This document shows, piece after piece, positions 7,586 through 14,720 of a stretch of DNA of 17,422 nucleotides (position 1 is its first letter; the number at the start of each line of letters is the position of its first letter). The stretch is from an uncultured Campylobacter sp. Lineage in GTDB: Bacteria; Campylobacterota; Campylobacteria; Campylobacterales; Campylobacteraceae. The translations under genes and the position numbers were made by a program. The notes under the pieces are model-generated. The model was not told the DNA's origin and searched no databases. It saw only the letters and a program-made list of their open reading frames with translations. The stretch lies in assembly GCF_905372745.1 (NCBI RefSeq), contig NZ_CAJPQR010000043.1:1-17422 (forward strand). The letters run 5' to 3'.

Positions 7586-8037
7586 AAAATATCCAAATTT
7601 TAGTTATCGCTCTTAGCTCGCCGCTAATCGTCGGCGTTTATGACGAAAACGGCGAGCTTTTAGAGCAAATTTCTAGCGAAGAAAAATCCGACGTCTCCCT
7701 CGTAAAAATAACAGACGAGATCTTAAACGGCGGCAAATTTAACCTACAAAAAATCATCTACGCAAACGGTCCTGGTAGCTTCATGGGCGTAAAAGTTGCC
7801 TACGTCGTTTTAAAGACGATTAGTATCGTAAAAGAGTGCGAATTTTACGCAGTTAGCGGCTTTGAGCTAAACGGCGGCACACCGATACGGGCGAATAAAA
7901 ATTTAAGCTTCGTAGATACTCCCGATGGCATAAAACTGCAAAAAGCGCAAGCTGGCGAATTTGGCTTGCCGCAAAATTTAGCCGTTTTAAATCTAAATTT
8001 AGATACCCTACCAAATTACGTTATTCAAGCCGTTTAG
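7582..8037 (+). CDS. tsaB: TsaB-like protein (t6A tRNA modification), start codon unusual
   Basis: Short (about 151-residue) homologue of TsaB, the scaffold that with TsaD and TsaE makes t6A37 in ANN-decoding tRNAs. The beta strand IQILVIALSSPLIVGVYDE matches the family N-terminus, and the motif NGPGSFMGVKVAY is the TsaB hallmark Gly-Pro-Gly-Ser-Phe. The usual Asp-Thr-Ser of the first strand is replaced by Ala-Leu-Ser. Conserved coding extends well upstream of the first ATG (7783), yet no ATG, GTG or TTG exists in this frame back to the stop at 7519. ATA at 7582, inside the lpxC stop, is 7 nt after AAAAGG and is the best-placed start. Alternatively a TTG at 7578 would be in frame if the run of six A at 7584-7589 were five. 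It ends within the thrB ribosome binding site. Confidence 0.8.
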   Translation: MKNIQILVIALSSPLIVGVYDENGELLEQISSEEKSDVSLVKITDEILNGGKFNLQKIIYANGPGSFMGVKVAYVVLKTISIVKECEFYAVSGFELNGGTPIRANKNLSFVDTPDGIKLQKAQAGEFGLPQNLAVLNLNLDTLPNYVIQAV

Positions 8038-8045
8038 GAGATTTC

Positions 8046-8930
8046 TTGCAAATTTTAGTTCCCGCCACTAGCGCAAACATCGGTCCGGGTTTTGACGCCC
8101 TGGGTCTTGCCTTAGAGCTACACAACACAGTCGAGATAACGAGGGCAAATTTCGCCTCGGTAAGCATTTTGGGCGAAGGCAAAGACAACGCGATTCTTAA
8201 AAAAAACAACATTTTTCTTTCCATTTTTAACGAAATTTACCTCAAACTAATGGGTAAAAAAGATACTTTTCGTATGATTTTTACCAATCAAATTCCGTTC
8301 TCTCGCGGCCTTGGTAGCTCCTCTGCAGTTATCACTTCAGCCATCGCGGCAGCTTACGCGGCAGCTGGATTTAAGGCGGATAAAAATGCTATTTTAAACC
8401 AAGCTCTAGTTTACGAAAATCACCCGGACAACATAGCTCCGGCAACGCTTGGCGGTTTTGTTAGCTCCGTCGTTGAAAACGGCAAAGTAAAATCTCTAAA
8501 AAAACATTTAAGCGCCGATATAAAAGCCGTAGTCGTGATCCCCGATAAGCCCATGAGCACGAACGAATCGCGTGCCAAGCTACCTAAAAATTTCACGATG
8601 AGCGAGTGCGTTAGTAACCTCTCTCATGCCGCATTTCTCACGGCTTGCTTTTTTAGCGAAAACTACGAGCTTTTAAGAACGGCGGCAAAAGACGTCATGC
8701 ACGAACAAATCCGCATGCAAAACCTGCCCGAGCTCTTTGAAGTGCGCAAGATAGCCTACGAGAACGGCGCTCTTTTAAGCACGCTTTCTGGCAGCGGATC
8801 TAGCTTTTTAAACATCGTTTATGCGGGCGATGCGGCAAATTTAAAACAAAAACTGCAAGATAAATTTAAGAGCTTTCGAGTTGAAATTTTTAATTTCGAC
8901 AACGACGGGATAAAAATCCTACAAAGCTAA
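8046..8930 (+). CDS. thrB: Homoserine kinase
   Basis: GHMP-family kinase that phosphorylates homoserine with ATP, feeding threonine synthesis. It has 294 residues. The N-terminal substrate motif is PATSANIGPGFD (from residue 6). The ATP-binding glycine loop PFSRGLGSSSA starts at residue 84. The C-terminal motif LSTLSGSGSSF is also present. The TTG start is supported by TTTAGGAG 5 nt upstream. That ribosome binding site contains the stop codon of the preceding tsaB-like gene, so translational coupling is likely. The stop is followed by a tandem A-rich repeat and then ylxR. All key family motifs are present. Confidence 0.96.
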   Translation: MQILVPATSANIGPGFDALGLALELHNTVEITRANFASVSILGEGKDNAILKKNNIFLSIFNEIYLKLMGKKDTFRMIFTNQIPFSRGLGSSSAVITSAIAAAYAAAGFKADKNAILNQALVYENHPDNIAPATLGGFVSSVVENGKVKSLKKHLSADIKAVVVIPDKPMSTNESRAKLPKNFTMSECVSNLSHAAFLTACFFSENYELLRTAAKDVMHEQIRMQNLPELFEVRKIAYENGALLSTLSGSGSSFLNIVYAGDAANLKQKLQDKFKSFRVEIFNFDNDGIKILQS

Positions 8931-8946
8931 AAAAAAGCTAAAAAAA
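8926..8946 (+). repeat. Tandem GCT-polyA repeat at the thrB/ylxR junction
   Basis: GCT followed by eight A, then GCT followed by seven A, in direct tandem. The first unit contains the thrB stop codon; the second leads into the ylxR start region. The A runs could slip during replication or transcription. No function is known to me. Confidence 0.6.
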
Positions 8947-8948
8947 GT

Positions 8949-8954
8949 TATAAT
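8949..8954 (+). promoter_or_regulatory. TATAAT directly before the ylxR start codon
   Basis: A perfect -10 hexamer ends one base before the ylxR ATG. If it is a real promoter, transcription would begin a few bases inside ylxR, so the transcript would serve infB and downstream genes but not full-length ylxR. It may also be coincidence in an AT-rich junction. Confidence 0.35.
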
Positions 8955-8955
8955 A

Positions 8956-9240
8956 ATGGCTCAAAAATTTATCCCTATCAGGACGTGCGTGGTCTGCAAA
9001 AAGCGCTTTGAACAGCAAATTTTGCGTAGATACAGACTGATAAATTCTTCGCTATTTTTCGGAAACGGAAACGGACGCAGCTTTTATCTTTGCGAAGAAT
9101 GTCTAAAAAAAGACGAGAAAATTTTAAGAAAATCGCTCGGAAGAGTCGCAGGCAGCTTTATCGCGACGCTACAAAACGGGCAAAATTTAAAGGAGATACT
9201 CTTAAATGGGGACTGTTCGTATTTCAGAGATAGCAAATGA
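8956..9240 (+). CDS. ylxR: YlxR family (DUF448) RNA-binding protein
   Basis: Small 94-residue protein of the YlxR/DUF448 family, found beside infB in many bacteria and thought to bind RNA or act as a nucleoid or regulatory factor. It opens MAQKFIPIRTCVVCKKRF, with the family Pro-x-Arg-x-Cys-x-x-Cys (Cys11, Cys14). It later has GRSFYLCEEC (Cys46, Cys49), which may complete a metal site or structural pair. There is no Shine-Dalgarno before the ATG, only A-rich sequence and a TATAAT. Translation may depend on the A-rich leader. The 3' end overlaps infB by 35 nt in another frame. Family call is secure; precise role is not established. Confidence 0.9.
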   Translation: MAQKFIPIRTCVVCKKRFEQQILRRYRLINSSLFFGNGNGRSFYLCEECLKKDEKILRKSLGRVAGSFIATLQNGQNLKEILLNGDCSYFRDSK

Positions 9241-11899
9241 GCTCGGCTACAATAGCAAAGAGGTTTTGGAAAAGGCTATTGAGCTTGGGCTAAAGGTCAA
9301 AACGCACTCAAGCGGCGTTAGTCCTGAAGAAGCGGCGGCGCTATACACCTACATCCAAACCGGCGAGATCCCCGAAGCTCTCAAGAAAAAACCGGAAAAG
9401 AAAAAACCGACCGTCAAAAAGGCAGAAGCCAAAGAGAGCAAAGAGGAAAAAGAAAGCAAGCCAAAAGAGGCCAAAAAACCAAGCTCCGCAAAAGAAGAGA
9501 AGCCTTTGCTCAAAGAAAAAGTAGAAACAAAAAACGACGAAAAATCCGAAAAAGAACAAAAATCAGTCACTCAAAAACCGGCCGAAAAAGCGTCAGAACC
9601 AAAAACTCCAGCAGCGCCAAAAGAGGAACCAAAGGCCCAGCCTGCCACCGAGCCGGTCCAGCCAAAAGAGAGCCTAGCCGACGTTAGTCTACAAAAAAGA
9701 CGCGGTCTAGTTATCGTAAAAAAGAAAAAAGACGAGCAACCAGCGCCTAGGGCAAGCGAGAGAAAAGAGTCTGCGCCGGCGCTAAATTTAGAAAGTATGT
9801 TTAAATTTAGCGACGAAAAGATCGAACGCAAAAAGAAAAAAGAGAAAAAGCCGGTCATCGCAACCAAAAAAGACGGCGCTACAAAGATGGATCTACTCGG
9901 TGACCGCGACATGGCTGACATCGTGATAGACGATGAGGACGTGGTTATATTGCCTGATTTTTCCGTACGAACGCAAACTCCGGAGCCTCAAAAAACAAGA
10001 CAACCTGCAAATACCAACTACAAACCGGTACTAAATACATCGGTAAGTTCATTTCTAGAGCAAGGTACTGCGCGCAGGCCTCGCAAAAAACATAAAAAAT
10101 CGCAACGAGCCGACCATAACGGCGAGGCGGTAACCTACGTCGAGATACCAAAAGAGATCCGTCTTTACGAATTTGCCGACAAGATCAACAAGCAACCTAG
10201 CGAAATCATCGGCAAGCTCTTTATGCTAGGCATGATGACGACCAAAAACGACTTCCTGGACGAAGACGCGATAGAGATTTTGGCTGATGAGTTTGGCATA
10301 GAGGTAAATATCGTCGATACGCAAGAAGCATTTGACTACGTTAAAGCCTACGACGAAGAAGAGGAGCAGCTAGACGATGCAAATTTGACCGTCCGAGCTC
10401 CCGTTATCACCATCATGGGCCACGTCGACCACGGTAAAACCTCGCTACTAGACTACATCAGAAGCTCGCGCGTGGCAGCGGGCGAGGCGGGCGGCATCAC
10501 GCAACACGTGGGCGCCTATATGGTAAATAAAAACGGCAAAAATATTACCTTTATCGACACTCCGGGCCACGAAGCGTTCACGGCCATGCGCGCAAGAGGT
10601 GCCAAGATCACCGATATCGTCATCATTGTGGTCGCAGCCGACGACGGCGTAAAACCGCAGACCAAAGAAGCCGTGAGTCACGCAAAAGCCGCTGGCGTAC
10701 CGATCATCATCGCGATAAACAAGATGGATAAAGAGGCTGCAAACCCAGACAAAGTAAAAAGCGAGCTAGCCGAGCTAGATATTCTATCTACCGACTGGGG
10801 CGGCACGTACGAGTTTGTACCTATCTCTGCAAAGATGGGCACGGGCATAGACGATCTACTAGAGATCGTACTCTTGCAGGCTGAAATTTTAGAACTAAAG
10901 GCAAACGCAAAGGCAAACGCCAAAGCAGCCATAATAGAAAGCTCTCAGCAAAAAGGCCGCGGTCCGGTAGCTACGGTTATCGTAGAAAACGGTACTCTAA
11001 GAGTCGGCGATATCGTAGTTGCAGGCGTCGCATACGGTAAGATAAGAACGATAACCGATGATCAGGGCAAAATTTTAAAAGAGATAAAACCTGGCGAATG
11101 CGGCGTGATAATGGGACTTAGCGAAATTCCTGAAGCCGGCGAAACGCTAATAAGCGTCAAAACCGACAAAGAAGCCCGTGAATACGCACAGAAAAAGGCC
11201 GAATACCTACGTCAAAAAGAGCTCAGCAAGACTACCAAAGTAAGCCTAGAGGAGCTTAGCGAGAAGATAGCCGAGGGCGAGCTAAAATCGCTCCCTGTCA
11301 TCGTAAAAGCCGACGTGGGCGGCTCACTGGAAGCCATCAAGGCAAGCCTAGAAAAGCTTCGCAACGACGAGATAAAAGTAAATATCATACATTCAGGCGT
11401 GGGCGGCATTACCCAAAGCGACGTGGAACTAGCCAGAGCGAGCGAAAACTCGGTGATTTTAGGCTTCAACATCAGGCCGACGGGCGAAGTGAAAGAAAAA
11501 GCCAAAGAAAGCGGCGTCGAAATCAAAACCTACAACGTCATCTATAACCTACTCGACGACGTCAAAGCGATCCTAAGCGGCTTAATGTCGCCTGTCATCC
11601 ACGAGGAGCAGCTCGGACAAGCCCAAGTACGTCAGGTCATCAACGTCCCTAAAGTGGGCGCGATCGCAGGCTGCATGGTGACGGAAGGCACGATAAACCG
11701 CGGCGCGAAAATCCGCCTAATCAGAAACGGCGTAGTCGTACACGAGGGCACCGTAAGCTCACTAAAACGCTTCAAAGACGACGTGAGAGAGGTAGCGCGC
11801 GGCTTTGAGTGCGGCGTAGGTATCGACGGCTATAACGACATCAGAGAAGGCGACTACATCGAGAGCTTTAAAGAAGTAGAGGAGCAAGCCAGCCTATGA
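9206..11899 (+). CDS. infB: Translation initiation factor IF-2
   Basis: GTPase that delivers initiator tRNA to the 30S subunit and promotes 50S joining. It has 897 residues. The N-terminal IF2 domain (MGTVRISEIANELGYNSKEV) is followed by a Lys/Glu/Ala-rich, low-complexity linker (about residues 55-310) and a second IF2_N domain. The G domain has G1 GHVDHGKT at 405-412, G3 DTPGH at 451-455, G4 NKMD at 505-508 and G5 SAK at 541. Domains II to IV follow to the C-terminus. The ATG lies inside ylxR, 10 nt after AAGGAG, so coupling is likely. It overlaps rbfA by 4 nt (ATGA). Linker composition and length are ordinary for the family. Confidence 0.98.
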   Translation: MGTVRISEIANELGYNSKEVLEKAIELGLKVKTHSSGVSPEEAAALYTYIQTGEIPEALKKKPEKKKPTVKKAEAKESKEEKESKPKEAKKPSSAKEEKPLLKEKVETKNDEKSEKEQKSVTQKPAEKASEPKTPAAPKEEPKAQPATEPVQPKESLADVSLQKRRGLVIVKKKKDEQPAPRASERKESAPALNLESMFKFSDEKIERKKKKEKKPVIATKKDGATKMDLLGDRDMADIVIDDEDVVILPDFSVRTQTPEPQKTRQPANTNYKPVLNTSVSSFLEQGTARRPRKKHKKSQRADHNGEAVTYVEIPKEIRLYEFADKINKQPSEIIGKLFMLGMMTTKNDFLDEDAIEILADEFGIEVNIVDTQEAFDYVKAYDEEEEQLDDANLTVRAPVITIMGHVDHGKTSLLDYIRSSRVAAGEAGGITQHVGAYMVNKNGKNITFIDTPGHEAFTAMRARGAKITDIVIIVVAADDGVKPQTKEAVSHAKAAGVPIIIAINKMDKEAANPDKVKSELAELDILSTDWGGTYEFVPISAKMGTGIDDLLEIVLLQAEILELKANAKANAKAAIIESSQQKGRGPVATVIVENGTLRVGDIVVAGVAYGKIRTITDDQGKILKEIKPGECGVIMGLSEIPEAGETLISVKTDKEAREYAQKKAEYLRQKELSKTTKVSLEELSEKIAEGELKSLPVIVKADVGGSLEAIKASLEKLRNDEIKVNIIHSGVGGITQSDVELARASENSVILGFNIRPTGEVKEKAKESGVEIKTYNVIYNLLDDVKAILSGLMSPVIHEEQLGQAQVRQVINVPKVGAIAGCMVTEGTINRGAKIRLIRNGVVVHEGTVSSLKRFKDDVREVARGFECGVGIDGYNDIREGDYIESFKEVEEQASL

Positions 11900-12267
11900 A
11901 CCCCTCGGAGATAAAGCGCCTACGCACGCAAAGCGTACTAAAAGAGCTATTGCCAGAAGCCCTATCTACGCTTGAGGACGAGCTTTTACGCGGACTTTGC
12001 GTGACCGACGTCGAGTGCAAAAAGGGCAGGTACGACGCATTCGTATATCTTGATAAGATGATGTTTGACGAGCGCGAGCAGGCCTATATACTAGACCGCC
12101 TAAAGCGCGTATCAAAGCACCTACAAAACCACTGCATGGCGGCCGAGGGCTGGTATAGAGCACCCAATTTTCACTTTAAATTCGACGACAGACTTGAATA
12201 TCAAAACCACATGGACGATTTGTTTGAAAAAATTTCAGAGGATCTAAACAAAAATGCAAAATCTTGA
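11896..12267 (+). CDS. rbfA: Ribosome-binding factor A
   Basis: KH-fold protein of 123 residues that binds the 30S subunit during late 16S rRNA maturation and cold adaptation. It starts MNPSEIKRLRTQSVLKELL, matching the RbfA N-terminal helix. The C-terminal motif YRAPNFHFKFD corresponds to the conserved Pro-x-Leu-x-Phe segment. It overlaps infB at ATGA and rimP by 14 nt, so the three are translated as a unit. The order infB-rbfA-rimP is the arrangement I expect in Campylobacter, with nusA located elsewhere. The central sequence is divergent, as is common for this family. Confidence 0.92.
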   Translation: MNPSEIKRLRTQSVLKELLPEALSTLEDELLRGLCVTDVECKKGRYDAFVYLDKMMFDEREQAYILDRLKRVSKHLQNHCMAAEGWYRAPNFHFKFDDRLEYQNHMDDLFEKISEDLNKNAKS

Positions 12268-12682
12268 AAATTTGATCTCGCAGTGCGGCGTGCAGCTCTA
12301 TGACGTCGAGGTTGCAAACGAAAACGGCAGAGCGATCTATAGGATCTACATCGCAAAACCAGGCGGCGTAAATTTAGACGACTGCGAAAAGGTTTCGCGT
12401 TTGCTTTCGCCTATATTTGACGTCGAGCCGCCGCTTAGCGGAGACTACGTGCTAGAGGTTAGCTCGCCCGGACTTGAGCGAAAGCTAGAAAAACCGAGCC
12501 ATTTTATATCAAGCGTTGGTGAACTGGCTAAAATTTCAGCCGAAGTAGACGGCGAAAACAAAAAACTAAAAGGCAAAATTTTATCCGCCGACGATGAAGA
12601 AATCTCCTTTGAGAGCGAAGGTCAAATTTTAAAAATAAAAATCGCAAACATAAAAAAGGCAAAAACCTATATCGAGTGGTAA
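12254..12682 (+). CDS. rimP: Ribosome maturation factor RimP
   Basis: A 142-residue protein needed for 30S maturation. The N-terminal alpha/beta domain includes LYDVEVANENGRAIYRIYI and the block GGVNLDDCEKVSRLLSP. The signature YVLEVSSPGLERKL is the best family marker. The C-terminal part is a small SH3-like barrel (KGKILSADDEEISFE). It starts within rbfA and ends the infB operon; the next gene begins 314 bp later. No strong terminator hairpin with a T-run is evident after the stop. Confidence 0.95.
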   Translation: MQNLENLISQCGVQLYDVEVANENGRAIYRIYIAKPGGVNLDDCEKVSRLLSPIFDVEPPLSGDYVLEVSSPGLERKLEKPSHFISSVGELAKISAEVDGENKKLKGKILSADDEEISFESEGQILKIKIANIKKAKTYIEW

Positions 12683-12996
12683 GCCGCAAATTTAAAGGCT
12701 CGAATTTAAGCTAATATCCCGTCAAATTTTGGGTTAAATTTTACAAATTTGAACACTTTAAATTTAGACCATAAAGCTTAAACGCGCCGCAGTCAAATTT
12801 CTCAAATTTAACCTCAAATTTACAAACCGCCTCCGCGTAAATTTAAAATTTCCACAAAAAGCAAAAAACAATGGCGTAAATTTCGGCGATTCTACCCGCC
12901 TACTCCCGAAAGCGCGTAGCGTAAATTTAATACCCGACTAGCAAAACATAAGCTAACTTTGGCTATAATCCCTAAATTTTTTAAAAAGTAGGAACC
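12683..12996. repeat. 314-bp spacer saturated with AAATTT
   Basis: No gene is seen between rimP and accD. By eye there are 13 copies of AAATTT here, irregularly spaced, where roughly 0.2 would be expected by chance. Three of them are extended to GCGTAAATTT (12835, 12874, 12919). The copies are on the same footing for both strands because the core is palindromic. The promoter of accD is at the 3' end. The spacer may also mark a rearrangement junction relative to C. jejuni gene order. Confidence 0.75.
12964..12969 (+). promoter_or_regulatory. Promoter -10 for the accD operon
   Basis: TATAAT preceded by TTTGGC lies 27 nt upstream of the accD ATG at the end of the long spacer. It is a good Campylobacter-type sigma-70 -10 element and most likely drives accD through recO. 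Confidence 0.6.
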
Positions 12997-13890
12997 ATGA
13001 GCTTTTTAGATATTTTTTCCAAAACGAGAAAGCAACAATCCGCTCCTAGCGAGGCTCCGGCGCACTGGGTCAAATGCGACAGCTGTCACTCGCTGATGTA
13101 TTACAAAGAGGTCGAAGCAAATTTTAACGTCTGTCCAAAGTGCGGTTTTCACATGAGATTATCCGCCGACAAGAGGATAGCGATGATCTGCGACGAAGGC
13201 AGTTTCGTCGAGCTTGACACCAAGCTAAAGCCCGTCGATCCGATCAAATTCGTTGATAAAAAATCCTATAAAAAACGCATAAGCGAAAACGAGGAAAAAA
13301 CGGGCAGAAGCTCGGCCGTGATCTGCGGCGAGGCCAAGATCGACGGCATGAACGTGCAGCTGGCGGTTTTTGATTTTAGCTTTATGGGTGGGTCTTTAGG
13401 CTCGGTCGAGGGCGAGAAGATCGTGCGCGCCGTAAAAAGATCGCTCGATAAAAAGCAACCTCTCATCATCGTTTCGGCTTCGGGCGGAGCGAGGATGCAG
13501 GAGAGTACGTTTTCGCTGATGCAGATGTCAAAAACTTCCGCCGCGCTAAAGCTGCTTGACGAGGCAAAAGTGCCGTATATCTCAGTCCTAACCGATCCTA
13601 CGATGGGCGGTGTGAGCGCGTCTTTCGCGTGGCTAGGCGACGTCATCATCGCAGAGCCCGGCGCTCTCATCGGCTTTGCCGGACAGCGCGTTATCAAGCA
13701 AACCATCGGAGCCGATTTGCCTGAGGGTTTTCAAAGATCTGAGTTTTTGCTAGAGCACGGCCTAATAGACGCCATAGTCGAGCGCAAAGAACACAAGCAG
13801 TTTTTGAGCGATATGATAAGGCTGCTCTCAAACAACCCGGCCTACGCCGCTAAGCAGCCGAGCGCTCAAAACTTGGACGACGAGGAATAA
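12997..13890 (+). CDS. accD: Acetyl-CoA carboxylase carboxyltransferase subunit beta
   Basis: Beta subunit of the carboxyltransferase that, with AccA, moves the carboxyl group from biotin to acetyl-CoA to give malonyl-CoA, the first step of fatty-acid synthesis. It has 297 residues. The N-terminal zinc ribbon has Cys27, Cys30, Cys46 and Cys49. The crotonase-like core has the SASGGARMQES and LTDPTMGGVSASFA blocks, which shape the oxyanion and CoA sites, and GFAGQRVIKQT near the C-terminus. The ATG follows TAGGA by a few bases. It is the first gene of the second operon. Its stop precedes rlmH by 2 nt, and its 3' end supplies the rlmH ribosome binding site. Confidence 0.97.
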   Translation: MSFLDIFSKTRKQQSAPSEAPAHWVKCDSCHSLMYYKEVEANFNVCPKCGFHMRLSADKRIAMICDEGSFVELDTKLKPVDPIKFVDKKSYKKRISENEEKTGRSSAVICGEAKIDGMNVQLAVFDFSFMGGSLGSVEGEKIVRAVKRSLDKKQPLIIVSASGGARMQESTFSLMQMSKTSAALKLLDEAKVPYISVLTDPTMGGVSASFAWLGDVIIAEPGALIGFAGQRVIKQTIGADLPEGFQRSEFLLEHGLIDAIVERKEHKQFLSDMIRLLSNNPAYAAKQPSAQNLDDEE

Positions 13891-13892
13891 AT

Positions 13893-14348
13893 TTGGAAAT
13901 TTCCGTGTTTTGCATCCAAAAGTCAAAACGTGAAAATTTTGAAAACGAGATCAAAGAGTACGCGAAGATGTCGTCGAAATTCGCCAAAATTTCAGACGTC
14001 GTTATATTTAACGACAAGATCGCCAAAGCCCAAAGCAAAGGGCGAGACGAGGCGTTAAAAGCTTACGACGAGGTTTATGAGCCAAATTTAAACGGCTTTT
14101 GCGTGGCGCTTGACGAAGCGGGTCGCGAATTTAACAGCGAGGAGTTTGCTAAACTCATCTCGGACAAGGCTCAGATTTCGTTTTTTATCGGCGGAGCTTA
14201 CGGGCTTAGTCAAAATTTTAAACAAAAAACAGATGCAGTCGTTAGCCTGAGCCGCATGACGATGGCGCACAAGATAGCAAAGCTTATGCTTCACGAGCAG
14301 ATTTTCAGAGCTCTTTGCATAAACGCGAACCACCCATACCACAAATAA
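13893..14348 (+). CDS. rlmH: 23S rRNA pseudouridine-1915 N3-methyltransferase
   Basis: SPOUT-class methyltransferase that methylates pseudouridine 1915 of 23S rRNA (helix 69) in the 70S ribosome using SAM. It has 151 residues, near the usual 155. Family motifs are FCVALDEAGREF, the knot glycine segment FFIGGAYGLS and the tail HEQIFRALCINANHPYHK, which closely matches the conserved C-terminus. The TTG start is supported by GAGGA 6 nt upstream, within accD. It is followed 9 nt later by the dksA-like gene, consistent with one operon. Confidence 0.95.
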   Translation: MEISVFCIQKSKRENFENEIKEYAKMSSKFAKISDVVIFNDKIAKAQSKGRDEALKAYDEVYEPNLNGFCVALDEAGREFNSEEFAKLISDKAQISFFIGGAYGLSQNFKQKTDAVVSLSRMTMAHKIAKLMLHEQIFRALCINANHPYHK

Positions 14349-14357
14349 AGGAACAAA

Positions 14358-14711
14358 ATGCGCAAAAGCGACCTGGAGCAGTTTAAGGCACTTTTACTGG
14401 AGCGAAAAGCACAGATAACTAAAAATATTTTAGACTCGTCAAACGAGATGGCAGGGCTACGCCAAAGCGGCGTTAGCGACGAGTTTGATATCGCCTCCGT
14501 AAACGCCGATCAGCTCATAGAGCAATCAATCAGCGCTCAGCAAAGACAAGAACTAGCCGAGATCGATGTCTCGCTTCGAAAGATCGCCGACAAAACCTAC
14601 GGTATCTGCGAGATGTGCGAGGAAGATATCGGACTGGCGCGTTTGCGCGTCAAACCGCACGCAAAATACTGCATCACCTGCCGCGAGATAGTGGAAAAAA
14701 CCGCAAAATAG
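14358..14711 (+). CDS. dksA: DksA/TraR family transcription regulator
   Basis: A 117-residue protein of the family that enters the RNA polymerase secondary channel, typically with ppGpp, to reset transcription of stable RNA and stress genes. A coiled-coil N-terminal half carries the tip motif Asp41-x-x-Asp44-x-Ala46 (DEFDIA). The C-terminal zinc finger is Cys84-x2-Cys87-x17-Cys105-x2-Cys108. It is shorter than E. coli DksA (151 residues), as expected in Campylobacter. AAAGGAA precedes the ATG. The intact acidic tip favours a true DksA role over a TraR-like one; the symbol is assigned on that basis. Confidence 0.9.
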   Translation: MRKSDLEQFKALLLERKAQITKNILDSSNEMAGLRQSGVSDEFDIASVNADQLIEQSISAQQRQELAEIDVSLRKIADKTYGICEMCEEDIGLARLRVKPHAKYCITCREIVEKTAK

Positions 14712-14720
14712 GGGTACGCC

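Noticed and set aside
9341..9921. Phe/Ser-rich open frames antisense to the infB linker
   Set aside because: Mirror image of the Lys/Glu-rich linker; no independent start signals.
10900..10930. Short tandem repeat encoding Lys-Ala-Asn-Ala in infB
   Set aside because: Falls in the conserved ELKAN segment after the G domain and is a minor variation of normal family sequence.
12683..12996. CRISPR-like or tandem repeat array
   Set aside because: The repeated unit is only 6-10 bp and the spacing is irregular; no repeat-spacer periodicity.
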